Assembly: GCA_041747855.1 (NCBI GenBank)
Contig: JBGTEJ010000014.1
Coordinates: 1-49,954 of the forward strand
Reading direction: 5' to 3'
Length of the DNA stretch: 49,954 nucleotides
DNA from: ZC4RG35 sp041747855
Lineage (GTDB): Bacteria > Actinomycetota > Acidimicrobiia > Spongiisociales > ZC4RG35
The notes under the pieces are model-generated. The model was not told the DNA's origin, did no database searches, and was given only the letters and a program-made list of their open reading frames with translations. The translations under genes were made by a program, and so were the position numbers. Positions within the stretch are counted from its first letter, which is position 1. Each line of letters starts with the position of its first letter. Positions 41,740 to 49,954 of this stretch are shown here, piece by piece.

Positions 41740-42855
41740 ATGACGACCAGGGTCGGTCTCAAATGGAACTATTTCGAACCTGACGTCATCGCAGCATGGG
41801 TGGCGGAGATGGACTTCGGTCTTGCCCCGAGTATCGCCAGTGCGCTTCACGCCGCTGTGGACCGGGGAGACACCGGCTACTTCTATCCCGGGGCAGAGCT
41901 GGCAGTGGCCGAGGCTGGATCCCGGTTCTGGTCGAACAGGTTCGGGTGGACCGTGGAGCCATCAACCGTATTCCACGTCCCCGATGTGGTCGAGGGGTTG
42001 AGGAGGTCCGTTGTCCACCTGACCCGACCCGGGTCGGCGGTGATCCTTAGCACCCCTGCATACTTCCCGTTCTTCTCGATGGTGGACCGCGCAGGCAGGG
42101 ATGCTGTCATCGTTCGGTCGAAACCGGGCGACGACGGTCTGTGGCGTCTGGACATGGAAGGCATCGAACGTGCCTTCGCGGACGGCGCTGGTTCGATCGT
42201 CCTGTGCAACCCGTGGAACCCTGTCGGTCGGAGCCTCTCGGCTGAGGAGGTGGCCGCCGTCGTGGCTACCGCCGAGCGATACGACGCACGTGTGATCGCC
42301 GACGAAGTCCATTCCCCACTCACATACGCCGAAGGCGCCCATGTCGTGGCCGCGGCACTGTCCCCGGAAACCGTGGTCACGGTCACGGCCGCCTCTAAGG
42401 CATGGAATATCCCTGGCTTGAAGGCCGCTCAGGTGATCCTCACCAACGAATCGGACAGGGATTCTTGGTCGAGCTACTTCACTCCGGAAAAGGTCGGAGT
42501 GAGCACGTTCGGGCTCTTCGCCAGCGCCGCCGCCTACCGGGAAGGCCAAGCGTGGTTGGACGAGGTGATGGTGACACTCGACCGTAATCGCAGGGTTCTA
42601 TCCGACGTTGTTGCCGAAATGCTGCCCGAAGCCCGTCTCAGTCCGAACCAAGCCACCTACCTGGCCTGGTTGGACCTCAGCGCCTACGGATGGGATCTTC
42701 CCGGTCAGGTGATCCTCGAACATGCTCGGGTTGCCGTCTCCGAAGGCTCCCTCTTCGGCCCCGGCGGGGAGGGGCATGTGAGAGTCAATTTTGCGATGGA
42801 TGAGGGCCTGGTGCTCGAGTTGGTGGAGAGGATCGCCGCCATTCCACGGGCATGA
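41740..42855 (+). CDS. PLP-dependent C-S lyase, MalY/PatB family
   Basis: A 371-residue fold-type I PLP enzyme. Landmarks: LKWNYFEPDVIAAWVAEMDF at the start, TGYFYPG, the substrate-cofactor loop LCNPWNPVGRSLS, DEVHSPLTY (Asp binding the pyridine nitrogen) and the Schiff-base Lys in TAASKAWNIPGLK (about residue 220). Family members cleave cystathionine or cysteine conjugates. ATG 41740 is chosen over the upstream TTG 41728 because the family normally begins near this strand. Divergent from the Mrp operon; a direct link to it is not evident. Confidence 0.9.
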   Translation: MTTRVGLKWNYFEPDVIAAWVAEMDFGLAPSIASALHAAVDRGDTGYFYPGAELAVAEAGSRFWSNRFGWTVEPSTVFHVPDVVEGLRRSVVHLTRPGSAVILSTPAYFPFFSMVDRAGRDAVIVRSKPGDDGLWRLDMEGIERAFADGAGSIVLCNPWNPVGRSLSAEEVAAVVATAERYDARVIADEVHSPLTYAEGAHVVAAALSPETVVTVTAASKAWNIPGLKAAQVILTNESDRDSWSSYFTPEKVGVSTFGLFASAAAYREGQAWLDEVMVTLDRNRRVLSDVVAEMLPEARLSPNQATYLAWLDLSAYGWDLPGQVILEHARVAVSEGSLFGPGGEGHVRVNFAMDEGLVLELVERIAAIPRA

Positions 42856-42877
42856 ACGACCCCTGATGACCAACCGT

Positions 42878-43999
42878 CTAAGACGGTCGGTCCGGAACCG
42901 ACCGCTCGACAGGCCCGGTGTATGCCGATAGCGGTCGGATGAGTGCATTCGAAGCCAGTTGCTCCTTTATGTGAGCGGTCCACCCGGTGATCCGTGACAT
43001 GACGAACAGGGGTGTGAACATTGGAATGTCGAAACCCATCAGGTAGTAGGAGGGTCCGGCCGGAAAGTCGAGATTCGGATAGATGCCCTTGTCTCGAATC
43101 ATCTTCTCTTCGAGGATCTCGTACATCTCGACCCACTTCTGACCGTTGGCGACCCCGGCCATCCGCAGGAAGGCCTCCTTCATCGTCGGCACCCGCGAAT
43201 CTCCGCTCCTATAGACACGATGTCCGAAGCCCATGACCCGATCCTTCGCGTCGAGTCGTGCCTGAAGCCAGTCGGCGGCAACGGAAGGGTCATCGATCTC
43301 GAGCATGTACTTCATCACAGCCTCGTTGGCTCCGCCATGAAGAGGCCCTTTGAGGGCGCCGATGGCGGCGGTTACCGATGAGTAGATGTCGGAGAGGGTC
43401 GAGGTGACGACTCGAGCGGCGAAGGTAGAAGCATTGAAGCTGTGCTCGGCGTAGAGGGTCATCGAAGTGTCGAAACAGTCCACGACGACGGGGTCTGGTA
43501 CTTCGCCGAAGCACATGTGGAAGAAGTTCTCACTTAACCCCAGGGAAGCGTCCGGGGCTATACGCGGGAGCTTTCGTCGTCTTCGCATGTCCTGGGCCAC
43601 CACCGCGGGAAGCATGGCGTACATCGCCTCCGACTTCCTCTGGACCGAATCAGGGTCGTTGAGGTCAGCGTCCGGGTCGTTGGCGCCGAAGGCGCTGATT
43701 GCGGTCCGCAGCACATCCATGGGGTGGGCAGTGTTAGCGAGATCGTCGACGATGCGGATGATCGAGGCTGGAACCTCACGTTGAGCCCGTTCTCTTGCCA
43801 CGAAATCAGCCAGCTGACCTTCATCGGGGAGTTCGCCATTCCAGATGAGATATGCCACCTCTTCGAAGCGACGCAACGCGGCGAGTTGTTGGACCGGATA
43901 GCCGCGGTACGTCAGGGAGTTGCTCTCCGGCATCACCTTCGAGACTGCTGTGTTGTCGACGACCACACCAGCAAGACCCTTGTGAATCTGCTCTGTCAC
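42878..43999 (-). CDS. prpC: 2-Methylcitrate synthase / citrate synthase
   Basis: A 373-residue enzyme that condenses propionyl-CoA (or acetyl-CoA) with oxaloacetate. Catalytic landmarks: AEHSFNASTFAARV (H186), KGPLHGGANEAVM (H221), MGFGHRVYRSGDSR (H260) and an Asp in NLDFPAGPSYYLMGF (about 308). The N-terminal GLAGVVVDNTAVSKV and the neighbouring prpB and prpD favour methylcitrate synthase over housekeeping citrate synthase. It overlaps prpB by four bases. Last gene of the prpD-prpB-prpC unit for propionate degradation. Confidence 0.93.
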   Translation of the reverse strand: MTEQIHKGLAGVVVDNTAVSKVMPESNSLTYRGYPVQQLAALRRFEEVAYLIWNGELPDEGQLADFVARERAQREVPASIIRIVDDLANTAHPMDVLRTAISAFGANDPDADLNDPDSVQRKSEAMYAMLPAVVAQDMRRRRKLPRIAPDASLGLSENFFHMCFGEVPDPVVVDCFDTSMTLYAEHSFNASTFAARVVTSTLSDIYSSVTAAIGALKGPLHGGANEAVMKYMLEIDDPSVAADWLQARLDAKDRVMGFGHRVYRSGDSRVPTMKEAFLRMAGVANGQKWVEMYEILEEKMIRDKGIYPNLDFPAGPSYYLMGFDIPMFTPLFVMSRITGWTAHIKEQLASNALIRPLSAYTGPVERSVPDRPS

Positions 44000-44895
44000 T
44001 TTCCACCTCCGGGTATGTCGAAATTGAAGAGCTTCTCATCGAGTTCGGCGTAGGAGGCGTAGTCAACCAGTTCGTAGAGCCTGGCCCTCGTCTGCATGAA
44101 CTCGACCATCGACTCCTGAGTCCCCGTCGTGGTCAAGGTGGTGAGTAGTTGTTCAACAGCCCCCATCGCGATACGCAAGGTGCTCACCGGCCATATGACC
44201 ATGTTGAACCCGAGTGTTTCGAGTTGTTGGACGGTGAGCAGTGGGCTTCTCCCGAATTCGGTCATGTTGGCGAGAAGGGGAACTTCGATCGCCTTTCGAA
44301 AGGTCTCGAACTCTGCTTCGGTTTCGAGAGCCTCAGGGAAGATCATGTCGGCGCCAGCGTCCACATATGACTTGGCCCTATCTATAGCGGCATCCAACCC
44401 CTCCACTGACCGGGCATCGGTCCTGGCGCAGATCACGAAGTCCGGGTCACGTCGACCGACCACCGCCGCCCGCAGTTTCTTGAGCATGTCGGATCGGGGC
44501 ACCAGTTCTTTTCGGTCTAGGTGACCGCATCGTTTCGGGTTGACCTGGTCTTCGAGATGACAACCAGAGACGCCTTGATCCTCGAAGCTCGCCACCGCCC
44601 TCGCCACGTTCACCGGTTCCCCGAAACCGGTGTCAGCGTCGACCATGCTGGGAAGATCGGTAGCCCTCGCCACAGCACCTCCACGTCCGGCAACTTCGTC
44701 GAGAGTGGTGAGTCCGATGTCGGGGAAACCCAGGTCGGCCGACAACGCGGCACCACTCATATAGACCCCGTCGAACCCGTGATCGGCGACTGCCTTGGCT
44801 ACCAGCGGTGAGAAAGCGCCCGGGAAGCGTTGAACCCGGCCGGAACCCAGTCCCTCTCTGAGTCGTTTTCGTTTGTCAGAAGGTGTGGCGGACAT
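43996..44895 (-). CDS. prpB: Methylisocitrate lyase
   Basis: A 299-residue member of the isocitrate lyase superfamily. It cleaves 2-methylisocitrate into pyruvate and succinate. Landmarks: PGAFSPLVAKAVADHGFDGV, the metal-binding VDADTGFGEPVNV, LEDQVNPKRCGH with the catalytic Cys (KRCGH, 121-125), and MTEFGRSPLL. Length is normal. Start shares one base with the prpD stop; its own stop overlaps prpC by four bases. Confidence 0.95.
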   Translation of the reverse strand: MSATPSDKRKRLREGLGSGRVQRFPGAFSPLVAKAVADHGFDGVYMSGAALSADLGFPDIGLTTLDEVAGRGGAVARATDLPSMVDADTGFGEPVNVARAVASFEDQGVSGCHLEDQVNPKRCGHLDRKELVPRSDMLKKLRAAVVGRRDPDFVICARTDARSVEGLDAAIDRAKSYVDAGADMIFPEALETEAEFETFRKAIEVPLLANMTEFGRSPLLTVQQLETLGFNMVIWPVSTLRIAMGAVEQLLTTLTTTGTQESMVEFMQTRARLYELVDYASYAELDEKLFNFDIPGGGK

Positions 44896-46397
44896 CAGAA
44901 GATCCCTTGGGGTGCCGAGGTGTCTCGGATGATGGAAGGGGCCTGGACCGTCAGTTGACCTATCTCTTCGGGTGTGAGGTCGCCGACCCTTGTGGCCAGA
45001 CCGAGGAACCGCTCCTGCTCTTCCTCGGCGACGAGGGCTCCGGCGAGGGTCCGGAACTTGCGGATGTAGTCGTCCCGGTCGAAGGGTCTCGCGCCCAGCG
45101 GGTGGGCGTCGGCGACCGCGATCTCGTCGCTGATGGTGGTGCCATCGTCGAGGGTCACCACCACCCTCCCTCCAAATGCCTTCTCATCGGGGTCGGGGGA
45201 GTGGTAGCGACGGGTCCACTCGGGATCCTCCACGGTGCGGACCTTGTTCCACAGGTCGACGGTCGACGGTCGGTTGGCACGCTCGGGAGTGTACGAGCGC
45301 TCGTGGTGCCATTGCCCGTCTTCCATGGCGACCGCGAAGATGTACATGATGGAGTGGTCCAGGGTCTCCCGACTGGACCTGGGGTCCATCTTCTGGGGGT
45401 CATTGGCTCCCGAACCGATCACATAGTGGGTGTGATGACTGGTGTGGATGACGATCTCCCTGACCCGGGACAGATCACCAACCTTGGGGCCCATTCTTCG
45501 GGCCAGGTCGATCAAGGCCTGACTCTGGTACTCGGCGGAGTGTTCCTTCGTGTAGGTGTCGAGGATGGCCCGCTTCGGTTCTCCGGGAGACGGCAGGGGG
45601 ACCTCGTAGGTGGCTGACGGGCCGGAGAGCATCCAGGCGATGAAACCGTCTTCTCCCTCATAGATCGGTGCCGGGGCACCCTCACCTCGCATCGCCCGGT
45701 CGACCGCTTCGATGGCCATTTTGCCTGCGAAGGCCGGTGCATAGGCCTTCCAAGAGGAGATCTCTCCTTTGCGGCTCTGTCGGGTGGTGGTCGTGGTGTG
45801 CAAAGCCTGTCCCACCGCGTGGAATATGACGGAGGGTTCGAGTCCGATCAGTGTCCCCAGTCCGGCCGCCGCCGACGGGCCGAGATGGGCGATGTGATCG
45901 ATCTTGTGTTCGTGCAAACATATTCCCCGTACCAGGTTCACCTGTATCTCGTAAGCGGTGGCGATGCCCCGCACCAGATCATGACCGGACAGATGGCGAT
46001 GCTGGGCGACCGCTACTAACGGGGGAATATTGTCGGCGGGATGGGAGTAGTCGGCGGCCAGGAAGGTGTCGTGGAAGTCGAGTTCCCTGACGGCAACTCC
46101 GTTCGCCCAGGCCGCCCACTCCGGCGAGAACCGGTGCGTGAACTCGTGTCCGAACACGGTTGATCCGGGAGAGTAGGGGTGGGTCTCTGCCTGGCCCCGG
46201 GCACTGACCGCCGGGCGCCGGGAGAGGGAAGCGACTGCGACGGCGGCGTTGTCGATGATCCGGTTCCCGATCATCTCCGCAACCTCCGGTTCCACCGCGA
46301 CCGGATCTGCTGCGACTTCGGCGATACGCCAGGCAAGCTGTTCGTCGGTCGACAGGGCCTCGCTGGACCGGTAGGTGCGCACCGTGTGTGTGATCAT
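44895..46397 (-). CDS. prpD: MmgE/PrpD family 2-methylcitrate dehydratase
   Basis: A 500-residue protein, the length usual for PrpD. Landmarks: EMIGNRIIDNAAVAVASLSR, FGHEFTHRFSPEWAAWANGV with VRELDFHDTFLAADYSHPAD and DNIPPLVAVAQHRHLSG, later GPSAAAGLGTLIGLEP. In the methylcitrate cycle it dehydrates 2-methylcitrate before PrpB acts. ATG 46397 is chosen; GGAGG lies directly before it, which is too close for an ideal ribosome-binding site, so the exact start is uncertain. First gene of the prpDBC unit. Confidence 0.92.
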   Translation of the reverse strand: MITHTVRTYRSSEALSTDEQLAWRIAEVAADPVAVEPEVAEMIGNRIIDNAAVAVASLSRRPAVSARGQAETHPYSPGSTVFGHEFTHRFSPEWAAWANGVAVRELDFHDTFLAADYSHPADNIPPLVAVAQHRHLSGHDLVRGIATAYEIQVNLVRGICLHEHKIDHIAHLGPSAAAGLGTLIGLEPSVIFHAVGQALHTTTTTRQSRKGEISSWKAYAPAFAGKMAIEAVDRAMRGEGAPAPIYEGEDGFIAWMLSGPSATYEVPLPSPGEPKRAILDTYTKEHSAEYQSQALIDLARRMGPKVGDLSRVREIVIHTSHHTHYVIGSGANDPQKMDPRSSRETLDHSIMYIFAVAMEDGQWHHERSYTPERANRPSTVDLWNKVRTVEDPEWTRRYHSPDPDEKAFGGRVVVTLDDGTTISDEIAVADAHPLGARPFDRDDYIRKFRTLAGALVAEEEQERFLGLATRVGDLTPEEIGQLTVQAPSIIRDTSAPQGIF

Positions 46398-46487
46398 CCT
46401 CCAACAGTATGTCTGAGAAGACCGACACCTGAAAGCCAGACTGAGGCGGGTCGGCACCGGATGTCCTTCCCTGGCAACAGGACACGG

Positions 46488-47045
46488 ATGTTGACGGATG
46501 AAGTGTCTCTCGTGAACGATGTGGCGATGGAGCTAGGTCGCCAACCCGTCATTCCGCCATCCGCCTATGTCGCCCCTTCGGCGACGCTCATAGGGAATGT
46601 TGTTCTCGGGGAGAGGTCGGTGATCATGTTCGGGGTCGTCTTGAGAGCCGATGTAGCCCCGATCCTCATAGGTGACGAGACGAACGTGCAGGACAACAGC
46701 GTCCTCCATGGTGAGCCAGATATACCGACTGTGGTGGGGAACCGGGTGACGATCGGTCATTCTGCCGTCGTCCATGGCGCCAAGATCGATGACAGGTGTT
46801 TGGTCGCAATCGGCGCCAAAGCACTCACCGGCTCAGAGATGGGGGAGGGTTCATGGCTAGCCGCCGGTGCGGTCCTGGCGGAGGGGAGATCCATCCCACC
46901 GTGGACGCTCGCCGTTGGGGTTCCGGCCAAACCACTCAGGGAGTTGACCGAAGCCGAAGTCCGACGTCAGGTGCATGGCATGGAGGCCTATCTCGAACTG
47001 GCCCGTAAGTACAGGGTCACTCATCCCCGGGAGCCGCGGGACTGA
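46488..47045 (+). CDS. Gamma-carbonic anhydrase-like hexapeptide-repeat protein
   Basis: A 185-residue left-handed beta-helix protein. Hexapeptide repeats run from about residue 35 to 135 (AYVAPSATLIGNVVLGERSV). The three His of the zinc site are in their expected places: NVQDNSVLHGEPD, RVTIGHSAVVHGAKI. A C-terminal helix (about 155-180) packs on the helix. Family members include CamH-type carbonic anhydrases and PaaY-type thioesterases; activity cannot be settled from sequence. ATG 46488 has AGGA seven bases upstream; GTG 46512 and ATG 46527 are alternatives. Divergent from prpD. Confidence 0.9.
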   Translation: MLTDEVSLVNDVAMELGRQPVIPPSAYVAPSATLIGNVVLGERSVIMFGVVLRADVAPILIGDETNVQDNSVLHGEPDIPTVVGNRVTIGHSAVVHGAKIDDRCLVAIGAKALTGSEMGEGSWLAAGAVLAEGRSIPPWTLAVGVPAKPLRELTEAEVRRQVHGMEAYLELARKYRVTHPREPRD

Positions 47046-47085
47046 ACCCAGCGAAGTCGTTCGGCGATGCTTGAATTCGGGACCG

Positions 47086-48300
47086 ATGTCCGAGTTCCCC
47101 GTCCGACGAAACACCGTCCTTCTCTCCGCTGCAATGGCGGTCAACTCGGCAGCCCTCCAGCTATCCGCGGCAATGTCGGCCATCAGTTTCGCCCTCGTCA
47201 CCGGCATCACTGGACTCCTCGGACTCGGCCCCGCCATCTCCCTGGTGGCGAGCTCCTTGACTGCCGGGGTCGCGGGACGAGCGATGGATCGCTTCGGACG
47301 GGTCCCGGTGTTGGCCGTTGGGTTCGTGGTCGGGGCACTTGGCGCTTCGACCATGGCCCTGGCGCTTCACACCAAGACCACGGCCCTGGCGATTCTCGGG
47401 GCCGCCTTGATCGGCGCTTCGGCGGGCACCGTCCATCTCGCCCGGGCCGCGGCAGGTGACATGTATCCCCCCGAGAGACGGGCCCGGGGGATCGCCTGGG
47501 TCCTCTTCGGGGCGGTGTTCGGTGCCATCCTCGGACCGTCGGTGTTCGCACCACTGTTCGCAGGTCGGGATGTCGTGGCCGAGTCACTGGTGGTGCCCTG
47601 GTTGGCCGGTGCGGGCATCGCACTGATCGGGATGGTCGTCGTCCTCCAGGTGCGGCCCGATCCGATGCGTATCGCTGAGGCCATGGGCCACACCACTCCT
47701 GGCCTTCGCGGCGTTTCGACTCCGATCCGGGAGATCCTTGCCAGACCGGGGGCCATGCCGGCATTGCTCTCAGGGTTGACCAGCTTCGGGGTCATGGTGG
47801 CGGTGATGAATCTGACCGGGTTCGTGGTGGTGGGTCACCACGGTCATGAACAACACCTGGTGTTCCCGATCATCGGGGCTCATGTGCTCGGGATGTACGC
47901 CCTGGCCCCGGTGATCGGAAGTCTGATCGATCGCACCGGCAAGAAGCCCGCTCTGATCGGAGGCCTGATAGTCGTGGCCGCCTCTTGTGCCGGTTTGATT
48001 TGGGCCGACGACGTATGGACGATCGGGGTCCTGCTATTCGGTCTCGGTGTGGGGTGGAACCTCTCCTTCGTCGCTGCGACCGCGGGTCTCGCCGACGTTG
48101 CCTCTCCTGGGGAGCGGGGTCGTCTCCTCGGCTTTCACGACATGGCGGCCGGGGCACTTGGAGCCACTCTCGTCCTTCTTGGAGGGTGGGCGTTGGACAG
48201 CATCGGGGTTTATGCCCTGGCGTCCGGAGCCGCGGTCCTCGCCCTGTTCCCGGTGATCGCCATCCTTCGGTCGAAAGACCCCCAGGATGCTCCCATCTGA
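47086..48300 (+). CDS. MFS transporter
   Basis: A 404-residue major facilitator protein with 12 helices. The conserved motif between helices 2 and 3 reads AGRAMDRFGRVPVLAVGFVV, and its second-half counterpart is SLIDRTGKKPALIGGLIVV (about 275-295). Between the halves lies a short cytoplasmic loop (VSTPIREILARPG). PPERRARGIAWVLFGAVFGA is typical of drug or metabolite exporters. The ATG at 47086 has no clear Shine-Dalgarno sequence. The substrate cannot be inferred. Confidence 0.9.
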   Translation: MSEFPVRRNTVLLSAAMAVNSAALQLSAAMSAISFALVTGITGLLGLGPAISLVASSLTAGVAGRAMDRFGRVPVLAVGFVVGALGASTMALALHTKTTALAILGAALIGASAGTVHLARAAAGDMYPPERRARGIAWVLFGAVFGAILGPSVFAPLFAGRDVVAESLVVPWLAGAGIALIGMVVVLQVRPDPMRIAEAMGHTTPGLRGVSTPIREILARPGAMPALLSGLTSFGVMVAVMNLTGFVVVGHHGHEQHLVFPIIGAHVLGMYALAPVIGSLIDRTGKKPALIGGLIVVAASCAGLIWADDVWTIGVLLFGLGVGWNLSFVAATAGLADVASPGERGRLLGFHDMAAGALGATLVLLGGWALDSIGVYALASGAAVLALFPVIAILRSKDPQDAPI

Positions 48301-48424
48301 GTCTGGCAAAGCCGGGTTGCCGCTAGTGGTGCGTCTGCAAGATTGATGAGGCAGTCCGGCCCTTGACCACGCTAGCTGTGTCGAAAATGCTCGCCGAACT
48401 CCCCGAGTGCGACTGCGCTTCGCA

Positions 48425-48470
48425 AACCCAGGGTTCCAGAGTCCATAGTCGGACCGTGGAACCCTGGGTT
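48425..48470. repeat. Perfect 14-bp inverted repeat (large hairpin)
   Basis: AACCCAGGGTTCCA (48425-48438) and TGGAACCCTGGGTT (48457-48470) are exact reverse complements with an 18-base spacer. GTCC (48441-48444) and GGAC (48451-48454) inside the spacer extend the stem after a two-base internal loop, leaving a six-base loop. There is no T-run behind either arm. Intergenic between the MFS and pirin genes. Confidence 0.95.
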
Positions 48471-48570
48471 CGAGTTTCTCCTTGCCAATCGGGGCCAATC
48501 GCTCGGGGACACCGCACTCCCATTTCACAGACACGGCGCTAGCCTCGATGACAGAGCCGAAGGGGATCTG

Positions 48571-49494
48571 ATGAGCGGACCGGTGGACAATCGCGACCTC
48601 GACTTCAAGAACTCGACCGGCTTCGGGCTCGAAGTCATCCAGGGCAGAGAAGCCGACGTGGGAGGGTTCAGGGTGGTCCGGGTCCTTCCCACGAAAGGAC
48701 GGAGGACGATTGGGGGCTGGTGCTTCGTCGATCTGATGGTCCCCCCAGACTCCAACGAGCCGCACCCGCTCGAAGTAGGCCCGCATCCGCACATCGGGTT
48801 GTCGACCGTCACCTGGCTATTCGAGGGAGAGGCCCTCCACGGGGACTCGCTCGGCACAGAACAAGTGATCAGGCCCGGGCAGCTCAACCTCATGACGGCA
48901 GGCAACGGGATCGCCCATTCCGAGTTGTCCCCGTCGGCCGGGGTCCATGGTGTCCAGATGTGGATCGCCCAACCGGAAGAGACGCGGAACGGACCATCGC
49001 GTTTCGAACATCACGCAGAACTGCCTCAGATGGACCTCGCAAATGGGGAGGCCACCGTCATGATCGGGGACTTGGGCTCGGTGACTTCCCCGGCCCAAGC
49101 AGACACGCGGCTCATGGGTGCTGAGATCCGCCTCGGCTCGGGTGTCAGCGAGATCGAACTCGACCCCGAGTTCGAGTACGGCGTGGTCCCCATCGACAGC
49201 CCGGTCAAGGTCGACGAAGAGGTCGTCGAACCGGGGTGGCTCGGCCTGATCAAGACCGGACCGGAGAGCCTCCGTCTGGAGACCCGATCGGGCGGAGGGA
49301 GAGTGATCATGGTTGGTGGTGTTCCCCTTGGCGAGAAGATCGAGATGTGGTGGAACTTCGTGGCCCGCACCAAGGACGAACTCACCGCTGCCTGGAGGGC
49401 TTGGGAGGATCACGACACCGATCGGTTCGCGACGGTCCCTTCCAAACTCCTGAGGATCGATGCCCCTCGGCCGCCGTGGCTGCCAGCCGAATAG
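48571..49494 (+). CDS. Pirin family protein
   Basis: A 307-residue bicupin. The N-terminal cupin contains the metal-binding His motif VGPHPHIGLSTVTWLFEGEA followed by LHGDSLG and GNGIAHSELSP; the pattern HxH...H...E fits the pirin iron site. The C-terminal cupin (about 180-270) is less conserved and ends with the MWWNFVARTKDEL motif typical of pirins. AAGGGG lies six bases before the ATG. Some pirins act as quercetin dioxygenases, others in transcription or redox control, so the role is not predictable here. The glutathione peroxidase gene follows after 29 bases. Confidence 0.93.
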   Translation: MSGPVDNRDLDFKNSTGFGLEVIQGREADVGGFRVVRVLPTKGRRTIGGWCFVDLMVPPDSNEPHPLEVGPHPHIGLSTVTWLFEGEALHGDSLGTEQVIRPGQLNLMTAGNGIAHSELSPSAGVHGVQMWIAQPEETRNGPSRFEHHAELPQMDLANGEATVMIGDLGSVTSPAQADTRLMGAEIRLGSGVSEIELDPEFEYGVVPIDSPVKVDEEVVEPGWLGLIKTGPESLRLETRSGGGRVIMVGGVPLGEKIEMWWNFVARTKDELTAAWRAWEDHDTDRFATVPSKLLRIDAPRPPWLPAE

Positions 49495-49523
49495 ACCGGT
49501 AGTGAGCTCTAAACTCAGGATTC

Positions 49524-49954
49524 ATGAGTATCCGTGACATCCCCTTGACCACCATCGACGGGGACACCACAACCCTCGCCGAGTACTCCGACCAGGTGGT
49601 CCTGATCGTCAACGTCGCCTCCCGTTGTGGTCTCGCCCCCCAGTACGAGAAGCTCGAAGAACTTCAGAAGACTTACGGGGAGGAGGGTTTCAGTGTCCTC
49701 GGGTTTCCCAGCAACCAGTTCCTTCAAGAGCTGGGCAGTGAGGAGGCCATCAAGGAATACTGCTCGATGACCTGGGGTGTCACCTTCCCGATGTTCGAGC
49801 GCGTGAAGGTGAACGGGAAGTCCCAACATCCGCTCTACTCTGAGTTGACCAAGACACCCGATGCTGAAGGCAAGGCGGGCAAGGTGCAGTGGAACTTCGA
49901 GAAGTTCTTGGTCACCCCCGACGATCAGATCGTGCGGTTCCGTCCCACGACATC
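49524..49954 (+). CDS. Glutathione peroxidase (partial, cut by window edge)
   Basis: The first 143 residues of a thioredoxin-fold peroxidase of the BtuE/GPx group, which reduces peroxides with thioredoxin or a thiol. Catalytic tetrad landmarks: NVASRCGLAPQYEKL (peroxidatic Cys 35), GFPSNQFLQELGS (Gln) and QWNFEKFLV (Trp-Asn). The second Cys, in EYCSMTWGVTFPMF, matches the resolving Cys of 2-Cys GPx enzymes. The gene runs off the window; about 15-20 residues should be missing. AGGA lies three bases before the ATG. Confidence 0.94.
   Translation, partial: MSIRDIPLTTIDGDTTTLAEYSDQVVLIVNVASRCGLAPQYEKLEELQKTYGEEGFSVLGFPSNQFLQELGSEEAIKEYCSMTWGVTFPMFERVKVNGKSQHPLYSELTKTPDAEGKAGKVQWNFEKFLVTPDDQIVRFRPTT

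Noticed and set aside
46179..46487. N-terminal extension of the gamma-carbonic anhydrase frame
   Set aside because: It overlaps the 5' part of prpD on the other strand and has no hexapeptide pattern; the family begins near ATG 46488-46527.
48304..48321. GGCAA-7-TTGCC stem after the MFS gene as a terminator
   Set aside because: Short stem and no T-run behind it.
48380..48480. tRNA or attachment-site remnant suggested by GGGTTCGAG
   Set aside because: No acceptor, D or anticodon arms can be paired around it; the match is explained by one arm of the 14-bp inverted repeat.

Overview
The window is high-GC DNA, dense with genes on both strands, and reads as a chromosomal segment of a free-living actinobacterium. 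Lipoproteins with an 'AAC-GG' lipobox followed by Thr/Pro-rich linkers, GAF-ANTAR regulators, a large SARP-NB-ARC regulator, an F420/Ddn-type oxidoreductase, GTG/TTG starts and a methylcitrate operon all fit. Acidimicrobiia or a close relative is my best guess, by style only. I see no rRNA, tRNA, CRISPR array, transposase or phage module. No stretch longer than about 300 bases lacks a gene.

Layout. 0-3.6 kb: a small membrane protein, a lipoprotein, two GAF-ANTAR regulators, a broken GAF gene and a DUF1801 protein. 3.7-22.1 kb: a block rich in exported proteins. It holds three related small lipoproteins, an 880-aa lipoprotein with a von Willebrand type D-like domain, a coupled operon (two lipoproteins plus a 1194-aa HAF/Ig/SdrB/TSP3 repeat protein), and a 1011-aa metzincin-like protein with a C-terminal membrane anchor. 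The same block encodes an AfsR-like SARP-NB-ARC-TPR regulator, a possible nucleotidyltransferase-fold protein and a coiled-coil membrane protein. 22.3-25 kb: MerR regulator, release factor 3, SRPBCC protein and a 33-codon CxxC ORF, all overlapping. 25-27.7 kb: MarR, two LapA-like membrane proteins (one truncated), Dps, a pterin dehydratase-like/VOC fusion and a small conserved protein. 27.8-34 kb: alpha/beta hydrolase, quinone oxidoreductase, DUF4386 membrane protein, TetR and an ABC exporter. 34-41.6 kb: a K+ channel behind a complete seven-gene Mrp Na+/H+ antiporter operon. 41.7-49.95 kb: PatB-type C-S lyase, prpD-prpB-prpC, gamma-carbonic anhydrase, MFS transporter, pirin and a glutathione peroxidase cut by the window edge.

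The most interesting signal is regulatory. Five promoters between 4.4 and 18.6 kb share one layout: a CGTTAAG-like heptamer, 4 bp, a second heptamer, 9 bp, then a -10-like hexamer. This 11-bp-phased direct repeat is the site architecture known for SARP and OmpR/PhoP-type winged-helix proteins. They sit upstream of the VWD-like lipoprotein, three lipoprotein transcription units (one including the giant repeat protein) and the nucleotidyltransferase-like gene. The SARP regulator lies in the same block. Its DNA-binding domain is complete only if translation starts at a CTG, because no ATG, GTG or TTG lies far enough upstream. I infer, without proof, a local regulon for cell-surface proteins.

Other compact regulation: marR and the LapA/Dps genes have overlapping divergent promoters under one 7-bp-arm palindrome; a TTGACA promoter with repeated CTTACGCYGTA motifs precedes the DUF4386 gene; and a TetR gene diverges from the ABC exporter. 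Many neighbours overlap by 1-4 bases (mrpA-F, prpDBC, merR-prfC-SRPBCC, ABC pair), suggesting translational coupling.
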